A stretch of 64,000 nucleotides of DNA from Cepaea nemoralis (taxonomy: Eukaryota; Mollusca; Gastropoda; Stylommatophora; Helicidae). This document shows positions 47,691 through 59,079 of the stretch, piece after piece (the stretch's first letter is position 1; every line of letters begins with the position of its first letter). Position numbers and translations under genes: made by a program. Location of the stretch: the NCBI GenBank assembly GCA_014155875.1, contig JACEFZ010005567.1, forward strand, positions 1 to 64,000, in the 5' to 3' direction. The notes below the pieces were generated by a model. That model made no database searches. It was not told the DNA's origin and saw nothing but the letters and a program-made list of their open reading frames with translations.

Positions 47691-47960
47691 GAGCCGCGGT
47701 AGCGTTGTAGCTAGATGCTATCCTGCCGGCTCAATGGTCACAAGTTCGATTCGCTTCGGGGCGGATTTGATTGTTTAAAATAGATCATGGCTTCTAGGTC
47801 GGCCCAGACTAGAGCAGGTACCAGGGAATGTTGTGGGAGGTCAAGGCTTCCGGTGTGATGTTGACCACGTGACCCATCAAGTGCCCACTTGACTGTTGAA
47901 ACTTGATAATACATGTAAACATTTGAGGTTAGCACTTTATACCAATTACGCCTCACAGAA
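47691..47960 (+). mobile_element. tRNA-derived SINE
   Basis: The head GGAGCCGCGGTAGCGTTGTA and B-box-like CAAGTTCGATTCGC about 40 bases on. The body leads into the 76-bp array. GH3 intron 3. Confidence 0.55.
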
Positions 47961-47989
47961 TGTCAAAGGGTCCTATACTTGTACTTCTC

Positions 47990-50900
47990 TAGCTTTAAGG
48001 TATACAAGCAACTTCTTGTCTTGCGGGGCTGTGTCTATTTTACCCTGGTGTATGAACAAGTCCTGTAGCTTTGAGGTATCATTGCAACTTCCTGTCTTAC
48101 GCGGTTGTGTCTGTTCTACCCTGGTGTATGAACAAGTTCTATAGCTTTGAGGTATACAAACAACTTCCTGTCTTACGCGGTTGTGTCTGTTCTACCCTGG
48201 CATATGAACAAGTCCCGTACTTTGAGGTATACAAGCAACTTCCTGTCTTGCGCAGCTGTGTCTGTTCTACCCTGGCATATGAACAAGTCCCCTAGCTTTG
48301 AGGTATACAAGCAACTTCCTGTCTTGCGCAGCTGTGTCTGTTCTACCCTGGCATATGAACAAGTCCCGTAGCTTTGAGGTATACAAGCAACTTCCTGTCT
48401 TGCGCAGCTGTGTCTGTTCTACCCTGGCATATGAACAAGTCCCCTAGCTTTGAGGTATACAAGCAACTTCCTGTCTTGCGCAGCTGTGTCTGTTCTACCC
48501 TGGCATATGAACAAGTCCCGTAGCTTTGAGGTATACAAGCAACTTCCTGTCTTGCGCAGCTGTGTCTGTTCTACCCTGGCATATGAACAAGTCCCCTAGC
48601 TTTGAGGTATACAAGCAACTTCCTGTCTTGCGCAGCTGTGTCTGTTCTACCCTGGCATATGAACAAGTCCCGTAGCTTTGAGGTATACAAACAACTTCCT
48701 GTCTTGCGCAGCTGTGTCTGTTCTACCCTGGCATATGAACAAGTCCCGTAGCTTTGAGGTATACAAACAACTTCCTGTCTTGCGCAACTGTGTCTGTTCT
48801 ACCCTGGCATATGAACAAGTCCCGTAGCTTTGAGGTATACAAGCAACTTCCTGTCTTGCGCAGCTGTGTCTGTTCTACCCTGGCATATGAACAAGTCCCG
48901 TAGCTTTGAGGTATACAAACAACTTCCTGTCTTGCGCAGCTGTGTCTGTTCTACCCTGGCATATGAACAAGTCCCGTAGCTTTGAGGTATACAAACAACT
49001 TCCTGTCTTGCGCAACTGTGTCTGTTCTACCCTGGTATATGAACAAGTCCCGTAGCTTTGAGGTATACAAACAACTTCCTGTCTTGCGCAACTGTGTCTG
49101 TTCTACCCTGGTATATGAACAAGTCCCGTAGCTTTGAGGTATACAAACAACTTCCTGTCTTGCGCAGCTGTGTCTGTTCTACCCTGGCATATGAACAAGT
49201 CCCGTAGCTTTGAGGTATACAAACAACTTCCTGTCTTGCGCAGCTGTGTCTGTTCTACCCTGGTATATGAACAAGTCCCGTAGCTTTGAGGTATACAAAC
49301 AACTTCCTGTCTTGCGCAGCTGTGTCTGTTCTACCCTGGCATATGAACAAGTCCCCTAGCTTTGAGGTATACAAACAACTTCCTGTCTTGCGCAGCTGTG
49401 TCTGTTCTACCCTGGTATATGAACAAGTCCCGTAGCTTTGAGGTATACAAGCAACTTCCTGTCTTGCGCAGCTGTGTCTGTTCTACCCTGGTATATGAAC
49501 AAGTCCCCTAGCTTTGAGGTATACAAACAACTTCCTGTCTTGCGCAGCTGTGTCTGTTCTACCCTGGCATATGAACAAGTCCTATAGCTTTGAGGTATAC
49601 AAACAACTTCCTGTCTTGCGCAACTGTGTCTGTTCTATCCTGGTATATGAACAAGTCCCGTAGCTTTGAGGTATACAAACAACTTCCTGTCTTGCGCAGC
49701 TGTGTCTGTTCTACCCTGGTATATGAACAAGTCCCGTAGCTTTGAGGTATACAAACAACTTCCTGTCTTGCGCAACTGTGTCTGTTCTACCCTGGTATAT
49801 GAACAAGTCCCGTAGCTTTGAGGTATACAAACAACTTCCTGTCTTGCGCAGCTGTGTCTGTTCTACCCTGGTATATGAACAAGTCCCGTAGCTTTGAGGT
49901 ATACAAACAACTTCCTGTCTTGCGCAGCTGTGTCTGTTCTACCCTGGTATATGAACAAGTCCCCTAGCTTTGAGGTATACAAACAACTTCCTGTCTTGCG
50001 CAGCTGTGTCTGTTCTACCCTGGTATATGAACAAGTCCCGTAGCTTTGAGGTATACAAACAACTTCCTGTCTTGCGCAGCTGTGTCTGTTCTACCCTGGT
50101 ATATGAACAAGTCCTATAGCTTTGAGGTATACAAACAACTTCCTGTCTTGCGCAGCTGTGTCTGTTCTACCCTGGTATATGAACAAGTCCTATAGCTTTG
50201 AGGTATACAAACAACTTCCTGTCTTGCGCAGCTGTGTCTGTTCTACCCTGGCATATGAACAAGTCCTATAGCTTTGAGGTATACAAACAACTTCCTGTCT
50301 TGCGCAGCTGTGTCTGTTCTACCCTGGTATATGAACAAGTCCCCTAGCTTTGAGGTATACAAGCAACTTCCTGTCTTGCGCAGCTGTGTCTGTTCTACCC
50401 TGGTATATGAACAAGTCCTATAGCTTTGAGGTATACAAGCAACTTCCTGTCTTGCGCAACTGTGTCTGTTCTACCCTGGTATATGAACAAGTCCTATAGC
50501 TTTGAGGTATACAAGCAACTTCCTGTCTTGCGCAGCTGTGTCTGTTCTACCCTGGTATATGAACAAGTCCTATAGCTTTGAGGTATACAAGCAACTTCCT
50601 GTCTTGCGCAACTGTGTCTGTTCTACCCTGGTATATGAACAAGTCCTATAGCTTTGAGGTATACAAGCAACTTCCTGTCTTGCGCAGCTGTGTCTGTTCT
50701 ACCCTGGTATATGAACAAGTCCCCTAGCTTTGAGGTATACAAACAACTTCCTGTCTTGCGCAGCTGTGTCTGTTCTACCCTGGCATATGAACAAGTCCCC
50801 TAGCTTTGAGGTATACAAACAACTTCCTGTCTTGCGCAGCTGTGTCTGTTCTACCCTGGTATATGAACAAGTCCTATAGCTTTGAGGTATACAAACAACT

Positions 50901-51709
50901 TCCTGTCTTGCGCAGCTGTGTCTGTTCTACCCTGGTATATGAACAAGTCCTATAGCTTTGAGGTATACAAACAACTTCCTGTCTTGCGCAGCTGTGTCTG
51001 TTCTACCCTGGTATATGAACAAGTCCTATAGCTTTGAGGTATACAAACAACTTCCTGTCTTGCGCAGCTGTGTCTGTTCTACCCTGGTATATGAACAAGT
51101 CCCGTAGCTTTGAGGTATACAAACAACTTCCTGTCTTGCGCAGCTGTGTCTGTTCTACCCTGGTATATGAACAAGTCCTATAGCTTTGAGGTATACAAAC
51201 AACTTCCTGTCTTGCGCAGCTGTGTCTGTTCTACCCTGGTATATGAACAAGTCCCGTAGCTTTGAGGTATACAAACAACTTCCTGTCTTGCGCAGCTGTG
51301 TCTGTTCTACCCTGGCATATGAACAAGTCCGTAGCTTTGAGGTATACAAACAACTTCCTGTCTTGCGCAGCTGTGTCTGTTCTACCCTGGCATATGAACA
51401 AGTCCCGTAGCTTTGAGGTATACAAGCAACTTCCTGTCTTGCGCAGCTGTGTCTGTTCTACCCTGGCATATGAACAAGTCCCCTAGCTTTGAGGTATACA
51501 ACAACTTCCTGTCTTGCGCAGCTGTGTCTGTTCTACCCTGGCATATGAACAAGTCCCGTAGCTTTGAGGTATACAAACAACTTCCTGTCTTGCGCAACTG
51601 TGTCTGTTCTACCCTGGCATATGAACAAGTCCTGTAGCTTTGAGGTATACAAGCAACTTCCTGTCTTGCGCAGCTGTGTCTGTTCTACCCTGGCATATGA
51701 ACAAGTCCC
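47990..51709. repeat. 76-bp minisatellite, about 49 copies
   Basis: Units contain CTTTGAGGTATACAAACAAC, TTCCTGTCTTGCGCAGCTGT, GTCTGTTCTACCCTGGTATA and TGAACAAGTCCCGTAG. Variants: CATATG or TATATG, CCCGTAG, CCCCTAG or CCTATAG, and CAGCTG or CAACTG. The first copies at the left edge are the most diverged, as expected for an array growing away from an old edge. It lies wholly in GH3 intron 3. Frames read through it are artefacts. Confidence 0.97.
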
Positions 51710-52384
51710 GCAGCAGGAGCCTGCTGTGGCTATGTTAATTCTGAGGAATATCGTCATTTATAGGCATGCGCGTAAACAGGAACGGGTGGTCAGTCTTTCC
51801 CTCCGGTAGCGAACGTCGAGGAACCATTGTTCGATGACGGTAATATTATTATTGTCAGCTCAACTGACCCTGGGGTATAACAACAAAACAAACAAACAAA
51901 CAAACAAACAAACAAACACATACGGAAACAGGAACCTGCTATGGCTCTCTGATGTGACAGGGTTATCACATTATGTAGGTCTGGGTGTACAACGGAGTCT
52001 GTGGCCATTCTTCTCCTCACTTTAGCGGACGACGAGCGTAGATATCAAACCCTCGGCCCATGGCAGCATCAGCGCAACCCGCCGATTACATATACACCCC
52101 GCCACCCTAGTTTATACGGGTACTTGATTATTTGCTCATATTGCTTTCTATCCCCAGTTGTGGAGGTCAAACAAGAAAGTAACAGACAACTGTTTACGCT
52201 ACGAGACATATTGGATATATAGTCATGTCCACATAGTTTTAGACAATTGCATCTATTCCTCTGTGTACCCAATCCTACAACATGTGATGGTTCTAACACT
52301 TCACACACCTACAACAGGCACCCCCTCCCCTCCCCCTTTTACATTAAATTAACTATCTCGCCTGCTGATAAGTTAAGAAGTTAG
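51710..52384. other. GH3 intron 3 sequence, decayed repeats only
   Basis: A (CAAA)n run at about 51883-51918. The flanks resemble pieces of SINE-like sequence also seen at 55810-55990 (GAACGTCGAGGAACC..., GGTTCTAACACTTCACAC). No exon found. Confidence 0.4.
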
Positions 52385-52605
52385 TTGCATATCAGTTACA
52401 GGACGTCACAGTCAACCCCATCATTTGTTCCTGTTTTTGATTGCTTAGTGAGTTTACATTCAGTATTTTGCCATTGTTTTCTGAACGACCTACACTCATA
52501 CCATTGTATGAAAACCAGTACACGGCGGCCTGCTTCTAAATCGTTCACAACTGTGTTTCGAACGCGGTGTGCGAGATTGCTGATTGTGTTCGTCACCCCT
52601 TTGCC
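52385..52605 (-). mobile_element. SINE family B, near full length
   Basis: In + orientation: TTACAGGACGTCACAGTCAA, TACATTCAGTATTTTGCCAT, TTTCTGAACGACC, ATACCATTGTATGAAAACCA, and the head GTTTCGAACGCGGTGTGCGA. One of the two most complete copies, the other being 61830-62050. Confidence 0.8.
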
Positions 52606-52654
52606 ACAGCTCGTGTCGATGAATATGTTGTCAGTATGATACCGTACTCCATAA

Positions 52655-52760
52655 TAAGAGTATCAACAGCGGAGTTGATCCAGAAAATGAGAGACCGAGA
52701 TCTGTAGAGAGTCATGAACTTCTACGCCAGCCGGCATGGCACTTGATGATGATGACTCTA
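52655..52760 (+). mobile_element. LINE family-1 3' tip
   Basis: GGAGTTGATCCAGAAAATGA GAGACCGAGATCTG, then CGCCAGCCGGCATGGCACTT followed by a GATGATGA tail. Only the last 100 bases of the element. Confidence 0.65.
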
Positions 52761-52764
52761 CAAT

Positions 52765-52925
52765 AAAGACGGCTCTGTGGCGAGCTAGTTACGAATGCAG
52801 TTCGTAATCCCGCATACCGCGTTAGAAACACAGCTGCGGGAGATTTGGCAGCAGATCACCTTGCGTTGGTTCTCATACAATGGTATGAGTGATGGTCGTT
52901 CAGAAATCAATGGCAAACTGCTTGT
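52765..52925 (+). mobile_element. SINE family B, 5' two-thirds
   Basis: GGCTCTGTGGCGAGCTAGTT, GTTCGTAATCCCGCATACCG, CGTTAGAAACACAGCTGCGG, then CATACAATGGTATGAGTGAT and GGTCGTTCAG. The head resembles the tRNA-like head at 20310. Confidence 0.75.
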
Positions 52926-52929
52926 CAGA

Positions 52930-53800
52930 GCCCTATATACATATATACAAACAGGACAGATCCATGTGACAGGACAGATCCATGTGACAGGACAGATCCC
53001 TGAGACAAGACGGTGACAGGACAGGTCAGGACATTACGCCCAAGGACAAACGGTTGACGTGATTTAACTGAACGACAGTCACCATCGACGGGCGGACTAA
53101 CCCCAGGCTAAAGACAGGACAACACTGAGACGCAGCACTGACCACGAGATACGTGAGCAACCCGGAGGTCATGGGGCAAGTGATGCGAGATCCAGGAGGA
53201 AAGCTGGGGAGACTGGACTGGGACTTCGATGTGGGCGGATGTGCCTGAGTGTTGTTGAGCGAGTGTACAGCTGAGAGGATAAACTGCTAGTTTGCGCTGT
53301 GAGATTGATCCAGTGATATAGAGTGTAAATATTGAGCACAACCCACTACTGGCAACGCCGATCGCATTCCTGGTATGAACCTAAGGCCTATCCACGTCAA
53401 TATGGAAGCACTATACTCGAGTTTCGCCCTCATTTGAGCTCGTCAGTAGTGCATATCCCTGACCGGATCCGGAAACAGTCCCGGATCACGCGTGTGAAGC
53501 GGGTGTGTAACCACGCGGCACACACTGGACACACCAAATTATCACAACAGAACATCACAACGCTACCCATCGTAGGCTATGCTCAAGATACGCCAGCTGT
53601 GATAGTAGTGTGCAGCATGAATGAAACGCATTGCTGCGTGTAAATTATTTGTGATACCATTGTATTATACTGTATTCTATTTGAACAGTAAATGTGACGA
53701 TGTATTGATGTTGTCCATCGAACTCCGACTGACATTTATGTATATGTCCTTTAATTGTCAAGGCCATTAAGTTGTGAGCCAGTTGTACTTGTGAGACCTT
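52930..53800. other. GH3 intron 3 sequence, nothing recognised
   Basis: Three copies of an 18-base CAGATCCATGTGACAGGA-type repeat at about 52960-53000. The frame at 53332-53643 has no domain. Confidence 0.4.
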
Positions 53801-53804
53801 GACA

Positions 53805-53890
53805 CTGCTGAACGTGAACTTACCAAGAAATCACAACAGCCCAAAAATGCTGGGGTTGTCTGCGAAGTCCTGTAAAGGATATGCAAGTGA
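53805..53890 (+). mobile_element. SINE family B, 3' end
   Basis: CTGAACGTGAACTTACC, AATGCTGGGGTTGTCTGCGA and AGTCCTGTAAAGGATATGCA. Confidence 0.65.
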
Positions 53891-54011
53891 CTTTAACATA
53901 ACTCAACAATATTTTTTGGTCTTTCTTCTTCTGTCCGAGAATTCATAGGCTCGTAGATTAGAACGATGGTTCGTCTTTCTCTTAACACTTGCATTCCTTG
54001 TATTTTCACAG

Positions 54012-54078
54012 GAGACTTATGGAGAAGATCCGTTTTTGACTGGGATCCTGGCTCAGAATTATGTTCGAGGCTTGCAAG
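54012..54078 (+). CDS. GH3 beta-xylosidase-like enzyme, exon 4
   Basis: Acceptor CTTGTATTTTCACAG|GAG, donor G|GTATGA. A 67-base exon coding ETYGEDPFLTGILAQNYVRG and LQ (residues 172-193). It follows RWGRNQ directly, as in GH3 enzymes where R-W-G-R-x-x-E-x-x-x-E-D-P is the conserved run. Leaves one base into a Gly codon completed by exon 5. Confidence 0.9.
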
Positions 54079-54539
54079 GTATGACCAGGTTCCCGTTGTC
54101 TAAATGTAGGTCGACAAACAGTGAACAGACAGGTGGACAGACAGTGAACGGACAGCTGGACAGACAGTGAGCATGCAGCTGGACACGTGTGTACATTCCG
54201 TGGATTTCTTGCGCTGGTCGTGCAGTCGTTCAGGAGACAACGTGGGGATTAATTTCTTGTCATTAAAAGCGCCTGCTGTCTGAACTTTGATACTAGATTG
54301 ATTGATTTATTGATGGATCGATTTATTAAATGACTGAATGGTTGGACTGGGGCTCTGACAGATTGTTCCAACAGCGTTGAAACAACCTGTTAGAGCCACA
54401 GTCTTCTCCAGCAGATCATTGTGAGGGTTCTCAACCCAGAACATGGCTGATTCTCAAACACTGGTTGACCGGCAAACTTAGCCGCGTGTTCTGAATGCCG
54501 CACTCCCCAGCCATTAATGGGGATTATATAGTAATCACA

Positions 54540-54830
54540 GAGAGGAGCGGCTGGCAGGTCGCGATGTCCGCCTCATGATCTGAAGGTTGCCGGTTTCAAT
54601 CCACGCTCAAGGCAGAGAGATTTTCCAAGATTTTCTTATGATCTCTTGGGTATTGAAAGCGGACACCTAGCCTTCTCGGATAAAGACGAAAATCAGGAGG
54701 TGCCGTGTGCAAGGTGTGCACGTGAAAAATCCCACGGCATTGGAAATCACAATGACTAGGCAGTAATGCCACTGCCTGGCAAAATTATTAGCGAAAAATA
54801 CACATAGCCACGGGTAAACAGAACCCGTTA
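54540..54830 (+). mobile_element. tRNA-derived SINE
   Basis: Head AGGAGCGGCTGGCAGGTCGC and B-box-like CCGGTTTCAATCC. The body has GTGTGCACGTGAAAAATCCC and CACGGCATTGG, a motif reminiscent of conserved cores in other invertebrate SINEs (from memory, not checked). GH3 intron 4. Confidence 0.65.
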
Positions 54831-54844
54831 CTTTGGATGGAACC

Positions 54845-55105
54845 TGTCTAGAGGAAACAAATCTTTTACAAATATCTGTCTAGAGGAAACAAATCTTTTA
54901 CAAATATCTGTCTAGAGGAAACACATCTTTTACAAATATCTGTCTAGAGGAAACAAATCTTTCACAAATGCATGTCTATAGGAAGCAAACCTAACACAAA
55001 TGCATGTCTATAGGAAGCAAACCTAACACAAATGCATGTCTATAGGAAGCAAACCTAACACAAATGCATGTCTATAGGATGCACACCTAACACAAATGCA
55101 TGTCT
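54845..55105. repeat. 32-bp tandem repeat, two subtypes, about 8 copies
   Basis: Four units of GTCTAGAGGAAACAAATCTT type pass into four to five units of GTCTATAGGAAGCAAACCTA type in the same 32-bp register, then a TA run at 55108-55126. GH3 intron 4. Confidence 0.9.
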
Positions 55106-55129
55106 ATATATATATATATATATATAGCT

Positions 55130-55370
55130 AGAGAAACAGACCAAAAAAAAAAAAAACGGTAGATATACAGACAACCAGGCTCACAAACGAGTAAACAGAC
55201 CACCGACTGACAGAGAGACAAATACGGTAGACGGACTGATAGATAAACAGACATATAGACAGAGAGACGATTAGATAGATAGCTAGACAGACAGACAGAC
55301 CACCGACAAACAGTCAGACAGAGAGACAAATATAGTAGACAGACAGAAAGACAGACAGACACATTTACCA
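55130..55370. repeat. Degenerate (ACAG)n/(AGAC)n region
   Basis: GACAGACAGACAGA-type low complexity interspersed with GATAGATAGA. GH3 intron 4, ending about 30 bases before the exon 5 acceptor. Confidence 0.8.
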
Positions 55371-55402
55371 TGAAACTGACACACTGTACTTGATGAAACC
55401 AG

Positions 55403-55506
55403 GCAACCACTCCAGGTTTGTGCGGGCGGCCTCGGGATGCAAACATTTCGATGCTTACGCTGGACCAGAGAACGTCCCAGTCTCCAGGTTCACCTTCGAC
55501 GCACAG
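55403..55506 (+). CDS. GH3 beta-xylosidase-like enzyme, exon 5
   Basis: Acceptor TTGATGAAACCAG|GC, donor CAG|GTGAGG. Codes residues 194-228: GNHSRFVRAASGCKHFDAYA, then GPENVPVSRFTFDAQ. Lys207-His208 fall in the KHF motif, whose Lys and His bind substrate in GH3 enzymes. In phase with exon 4 (one base plus two) and exon 6 (codon boundary). Confidence 0.9.
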
Positions 55507-55654
55507 GTGAGGTCACAGTGACAGATGTTATGCTTATATATTACCATTAGTCTCTACCAGCCTCTACTTCAACTGCCAGCAAATGATGATCCAACTTGCG
55601 GACTGTCTGCCCCAGCCCTAGCTTCTCTACAGCGCCCATTAGTTGGCTGTTTCT

Positions 55655-55805
55655 CCCTGCTTGAGAAACCACGATACAGGTGGGAAGATAATGATAGCAT
55701 CAAGAGAGGGACAAACAGCAGTATGGCACAATCAAGGCGAGAGGCAGACAGTGTTGTAGATCCATTGCAGCCAACCTTAATTGTGGAGACAACACTTGAT
55801 TGATT
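55655..55805 (+). mobile_element. LINE family-4 3' end
   Basis: GGTGGGAAGATAATGATAGC, GAGAGGCAGACAGTGTTGTA and TTGTGGAGACAACACTTGAT. Matches 43690-43870. GH3 intron 5. Confidence 0.65.
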
Positions 55806-55809
55806 GAGT

Positions 55810-55990
55810 GGTGTGCTAGCGGGCGCCATGTTGTAACGGTTAGGGCGGTAAGCTATCAATGACATGAACGCGGTCCGACACTGGTTCGATGTTAGCTATC
55901 GCCGATAGTTACGTGAGAGAAAGACTGACACCTATTCCCCTTTGCACTCCGACCTTCAAATCTGTGAGGGTCCTAGCACTTCACCTGCCT
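55810..55990 (+). mobile_element. Possible tRNA-derived SINE
   Basis: GTTGTAACGGTTAGGGCGGT with a B-box-like CACTGGTTCGATGTT, then GAGAGAAAGACTGACACC. Fragments resembling its body occur at 23290-23370 and 52270-52315. Confidence 0.45.
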
Positions 55991-55994
55991 ACAG

Positions 55995-56235
55995 CAAGTA
56001 CCTGCTATCATCATCATGTGCCATGTCGATAAGCGTGGTCGGCCATGTTTCGCCATCTCACACGATCATCAGAGTCGTGGATCAGCTCAGTGTTCTTGTC
56101 TCGACCATACCACGTGGCCAAGCCATCCAGGTACTTACTTCTCTGCCTTCTCCTTGTGCGTTTCCCCTCAATCTTGCCAGTTGCCACCAAGTTCTTCAGT
56201 TGTCCCTGCTATAGCACTTGTTTATAATGGTGTTA
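55995..56235 (-). mobile_element. LINE family-1 3' end
   Basis: In + orientation: CATCATCATCATGTGCCATG, GCCATGTTTCGCCATCTCAC, CAGAGTCGTGGATCAGCTCA. Matches the copy at 3665-3860 nearly base for base in places. GH3 intron 5. Confidence 0.75.
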
Positions 56236-56829
56236 TGTCCTCACGCTAGATTGTACGAGGAGATGTGTCAGATACCAATGGCTACAATGTTGAAAAACTC
56301 GCCGAAAAAAATGAACTTATGGTGTTTACGTCATCAGAAAACAGCAAGTACAATGAAGACGATGATGTTGAAATCAGAATGATCACAAAATATATTTGGA
56401 GTGATCGCCGAAAAAAGAAAAGGCAATTTAATATTTTTTGTTCCAGACTCAGTTTTATTGTTTTTAATTTTTGTTTTCTTTGTTTGTGTTTTTTTTATTC
56501 ATGTGATTGCTTGTCAGACTTCAATTTTCCTGTCTGTACTTTTGTCTGTGGTCGTTGATAAAGACTGGTCGAATCGTTCGTTGTAATTGTGTGTGTTTTC
56601 TTTCGTGGCGTTTCCTGGTCATATTTCGTGTTCAGTCAGATTCCATGAAGTTCAATGATGTGGTTGATTGACAGCATCTTATAATTATGCGTCTGAACTT
56701 TTTATCTGAGAACCAACGAAGGTGTAAATACAAGTAATGGGCTCATTTTCGCGCCATCTGTTGTGTTTGCGTGTGATAAGTAAAAACAAGTAATGACGTC
56801 TTTTATACGTATGTTTGTTTGTTTGTTTT
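56236..56829. other. GH3 intron 5 sequence, unidentified open frame
   Basis: A 97-codon + frame (56265-56558) starts SDTNGYNVEKLAEKNELMVF. No domain recognised and no splice sites fit the GH3 frame. T-rich 3' part. Confidence 0.35.
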
Positions 56830-57125
56830 TTTCTTTTTGCGCTCACTCGCTTTGAACTCAAGCGTAGACCATACGCACTGCTTTTAGTAGCACTGGACTG
56901 AATTTTGCGTATGGATTGGCTTTCTCTGTTACCAGTATCTCCCGCCTCCAAGTGAACCCACTCTGACTTCAAAGGTACTTGTAATTAACGTCCCCAAGTC
57001 AAGGACGAAAAGTCAACATTTTAGTCCAACTGTCCGGCATAGGGGTTGAACCCCTTACCTCGGCATCAGCACACAGGATGTATACGAACGAACGTTCTTG
57101 TCCATTCGGCCATGCTGGCCTCCAG
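56830..57125 (-). mobile_element. SINE family A copy
   Basis: Reverse orientation: the head at the right edge (TGTCCATTCGGCCATGCTGG), B box complement GGGGTTGAACCCCTTACC, and body ACGTCCCCAAGTCAAGGACG. GH3 intron 5. Confidence 0.8.
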
Positions 57126-57159
57126 CCGGTCTTGTCTTGTGTTGGGTATATTGTGCTAG

Positions 57160-57968
57160 CCCGCCATCTTAGACCAATAAGCACTCCACGGATCATCTGA
57201 TCTATATCTTAGATCAATCAGCACTCCACGGATCATGTGATCTATATCTTAGACCAATCAGCACTCCACGGATCATGTGATCTATATCTTAGACCAATCA
57301 GCATTCCACGGATCATGTGATCTATATCTTAGATCAATCAGCACTCCACGGATCATGTGATCTATATCTTAGACCAATCAGCACTCCACGGATCATGTGA
57401 TCTATATCTTAGACCAATCAGCACTCCACGGATCATGTGATCTATATCTTAGACCAATCAGCACTCCACGGATCATGTGATCTATATCTTAGACCAATCA
57501 GCACTCCACGGATCATGTGATCTATATCTTAGACCAATCAGCACTCCACGGATCATGTGATCTATATCTAAGACCAATCAGCACTCCAAGGATCATGTGA
57601 TCTATATCTTAGACCAATCAGCACTCCACGGATCATGTGATCTATATCTTAGACCAATCAGCACTCCACGGATCATGTGATCTATATCTAAGACCAATCA
57701 GTACTCCACGGATCATGTGATCTACATCTTAGACCAATCAGCACTCCACGGATCATGTGATCTATATCTAAGACCAATAAGCACTCCACGGATCATGTGA
57801 TCTATATCTTAGACCAATCAGCACTCCACGGATCATGTGATCTATATCTAAGACCAATCAGCACTCCACGGATCATGTGATCTATATCTTAGACCAATCA
57901 GCACTCCACGGATCATGTGATCTATATCTTAGACCAATCAGCACTCCACGGATCATGTGATCTATATC
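57160..57968. repeat. 40-bp minisatellite, about 20 copies
   Basis: Nearly perfect 40-bp units: TCTATATCTTAGACCAATCA followed by GCACTCCACGGATCATGTGA. Substitutions are few (CTT or CTA, ACC or ATC, GCA or GTA), so the array is young or homogenised. GH3 intron 5. Confidence 0.97.
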
Positions 57969-58837
57969 AAGCCGGCCGCCTTTGCTTCCGAGAACATTTT
58001 GTGGTACCAATTTTAGGCTGAGTGACCTATGAACCCAGGTCAATGAAAATAATCCACGCCTGGAAAGGGTTTCGAACACACACGCAATGGGTCAGAAAGC
58101 AAGCGAGAACAAATGTACCCTGCGTGATTTGTTACCCAGTTTGTGTTATACTTTACTTAAGTGATCCATTATCAATCGCTCACAACAACCACATTGGTAT
58201 ATTAACTCATATCATGTGCGTTGTTATTATCTTAACTTACGTACGCCCAGCTTATGTTGCTGTAAAGTAACACATGGCTTAGCGTGAAAAGATTTACAGC
58301 CGCAACCATGGCGAACGTAAAGAGTTAAAACTTATTATTTTCTTTTCCTTTCCTTCATATGTCTCCGTGTCATGATATGAAGATAGTTTAGATGAGTGTC
58401 GATTCTAGCTTCTAGCGAGAACCGTTTAGTTTTCCTTTACATTTGTGATCGAAGCTCCGGCAAGCTAGAGCATTGCTTCGCTGATCCGGCAGTTTCTGCA
58501 GCTTGTCTTGTTCCAGATGTATTGGTGTGACCTTTCCTCTGGAGTGAACGAGGCAGGTGAGAGAGGGAATCACGCTATATGGGCAACACATGGTATCTAC
58601 AATTCAGCCCAGGTTTTGTGTTATGGTGGATTATAACTCTATCCCTGTTCCCTGCTATGCGGTGTAATTAAGCCTTTATGTTTAAAGCCTAATGTAACAA
58701 ACTATCGTCTGTCAAGGTACCAAGGAGTGAGTGAGTGATTCTAGCATACGACGTTTAGTTTTCCTTCACATTTGTGACGTTGTTTTCTGTTTATGTTTTC
58801 GATAAACGTTAATGAGGCAAACGTGTGTTTCTGGAAG
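57969..58837. other. GH3 intron 5 sequence, nothing recognised
   Basis: A duplicated phrase (TTCTAGC...CGTTTAGTTTTCCTT with CACATTTGTGA) at 58405-58450 and 58739-58780 may be an old direct repeat. No gene. Confidence 0.4.
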
Positions 58838-58929
58838 GTTTCTGATGTTGACTGGCATACCACCTTTCTCCCTGCCTTCAAGAAGTGTGTTGAGGCTGGT
58901 ACATACAGTCTCATGTGTAGCTACAACAG
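58838..58929 (+). CDS. GH3 beta-xylosidase-like enzyme, exon 6
   Basis: Acceptor GTGTTTCTGGAAG|GTT, donor AG|GTAAGT. Codes residues 229-259: VSDVDWHTTFLPAFKKCVEA, then GTYSLMCSYN. This matches the D(L/W)xxTxLPxFxxCVxxG...MCSYN block preceding the acid loop of plant-type GH3 xylosidases. Ends two bases into Ser, completed by exon 7. Confidence 0.9.
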
Positions 58930-59079
58930 GTAAGTCAAGTCTTTTATCTCAGTTATATCTTAGTTATAACATGGGGGTGAGGTGCTCAATGCACTTTGTG
59001 AGTCTTTAGAAGTCAAATTTCCCTACTTATTTTATTTAGTTGGTAGTAGATATGCTGCTTATACAGTATTACTATCCAC

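Noticed and set aside
48071..51809. Short repeated frames in the 76-bp array
   Set aside because: Unit length is not a multiple of three and frames close within each three units; non-coding tandem repeat in an intron.
53332..53643. 103-codon frame in GH3 intron 3
   Set aside because: No domain, no repeat homology, no fitting splice sites; likely chance.
56265..56558. 97-codon frame as an additional GH3 exon
   Set aside because: Exons 5 and 6 already join in phase across known GH3 sequence; the peptide does not match the family.
57160..57968. CRISPR-like regular spacing
   Set aside because: Units are contiguous with no unique spacers, there are no cas genes, and the context is eukaryotic. 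The same applies to all other arrays.
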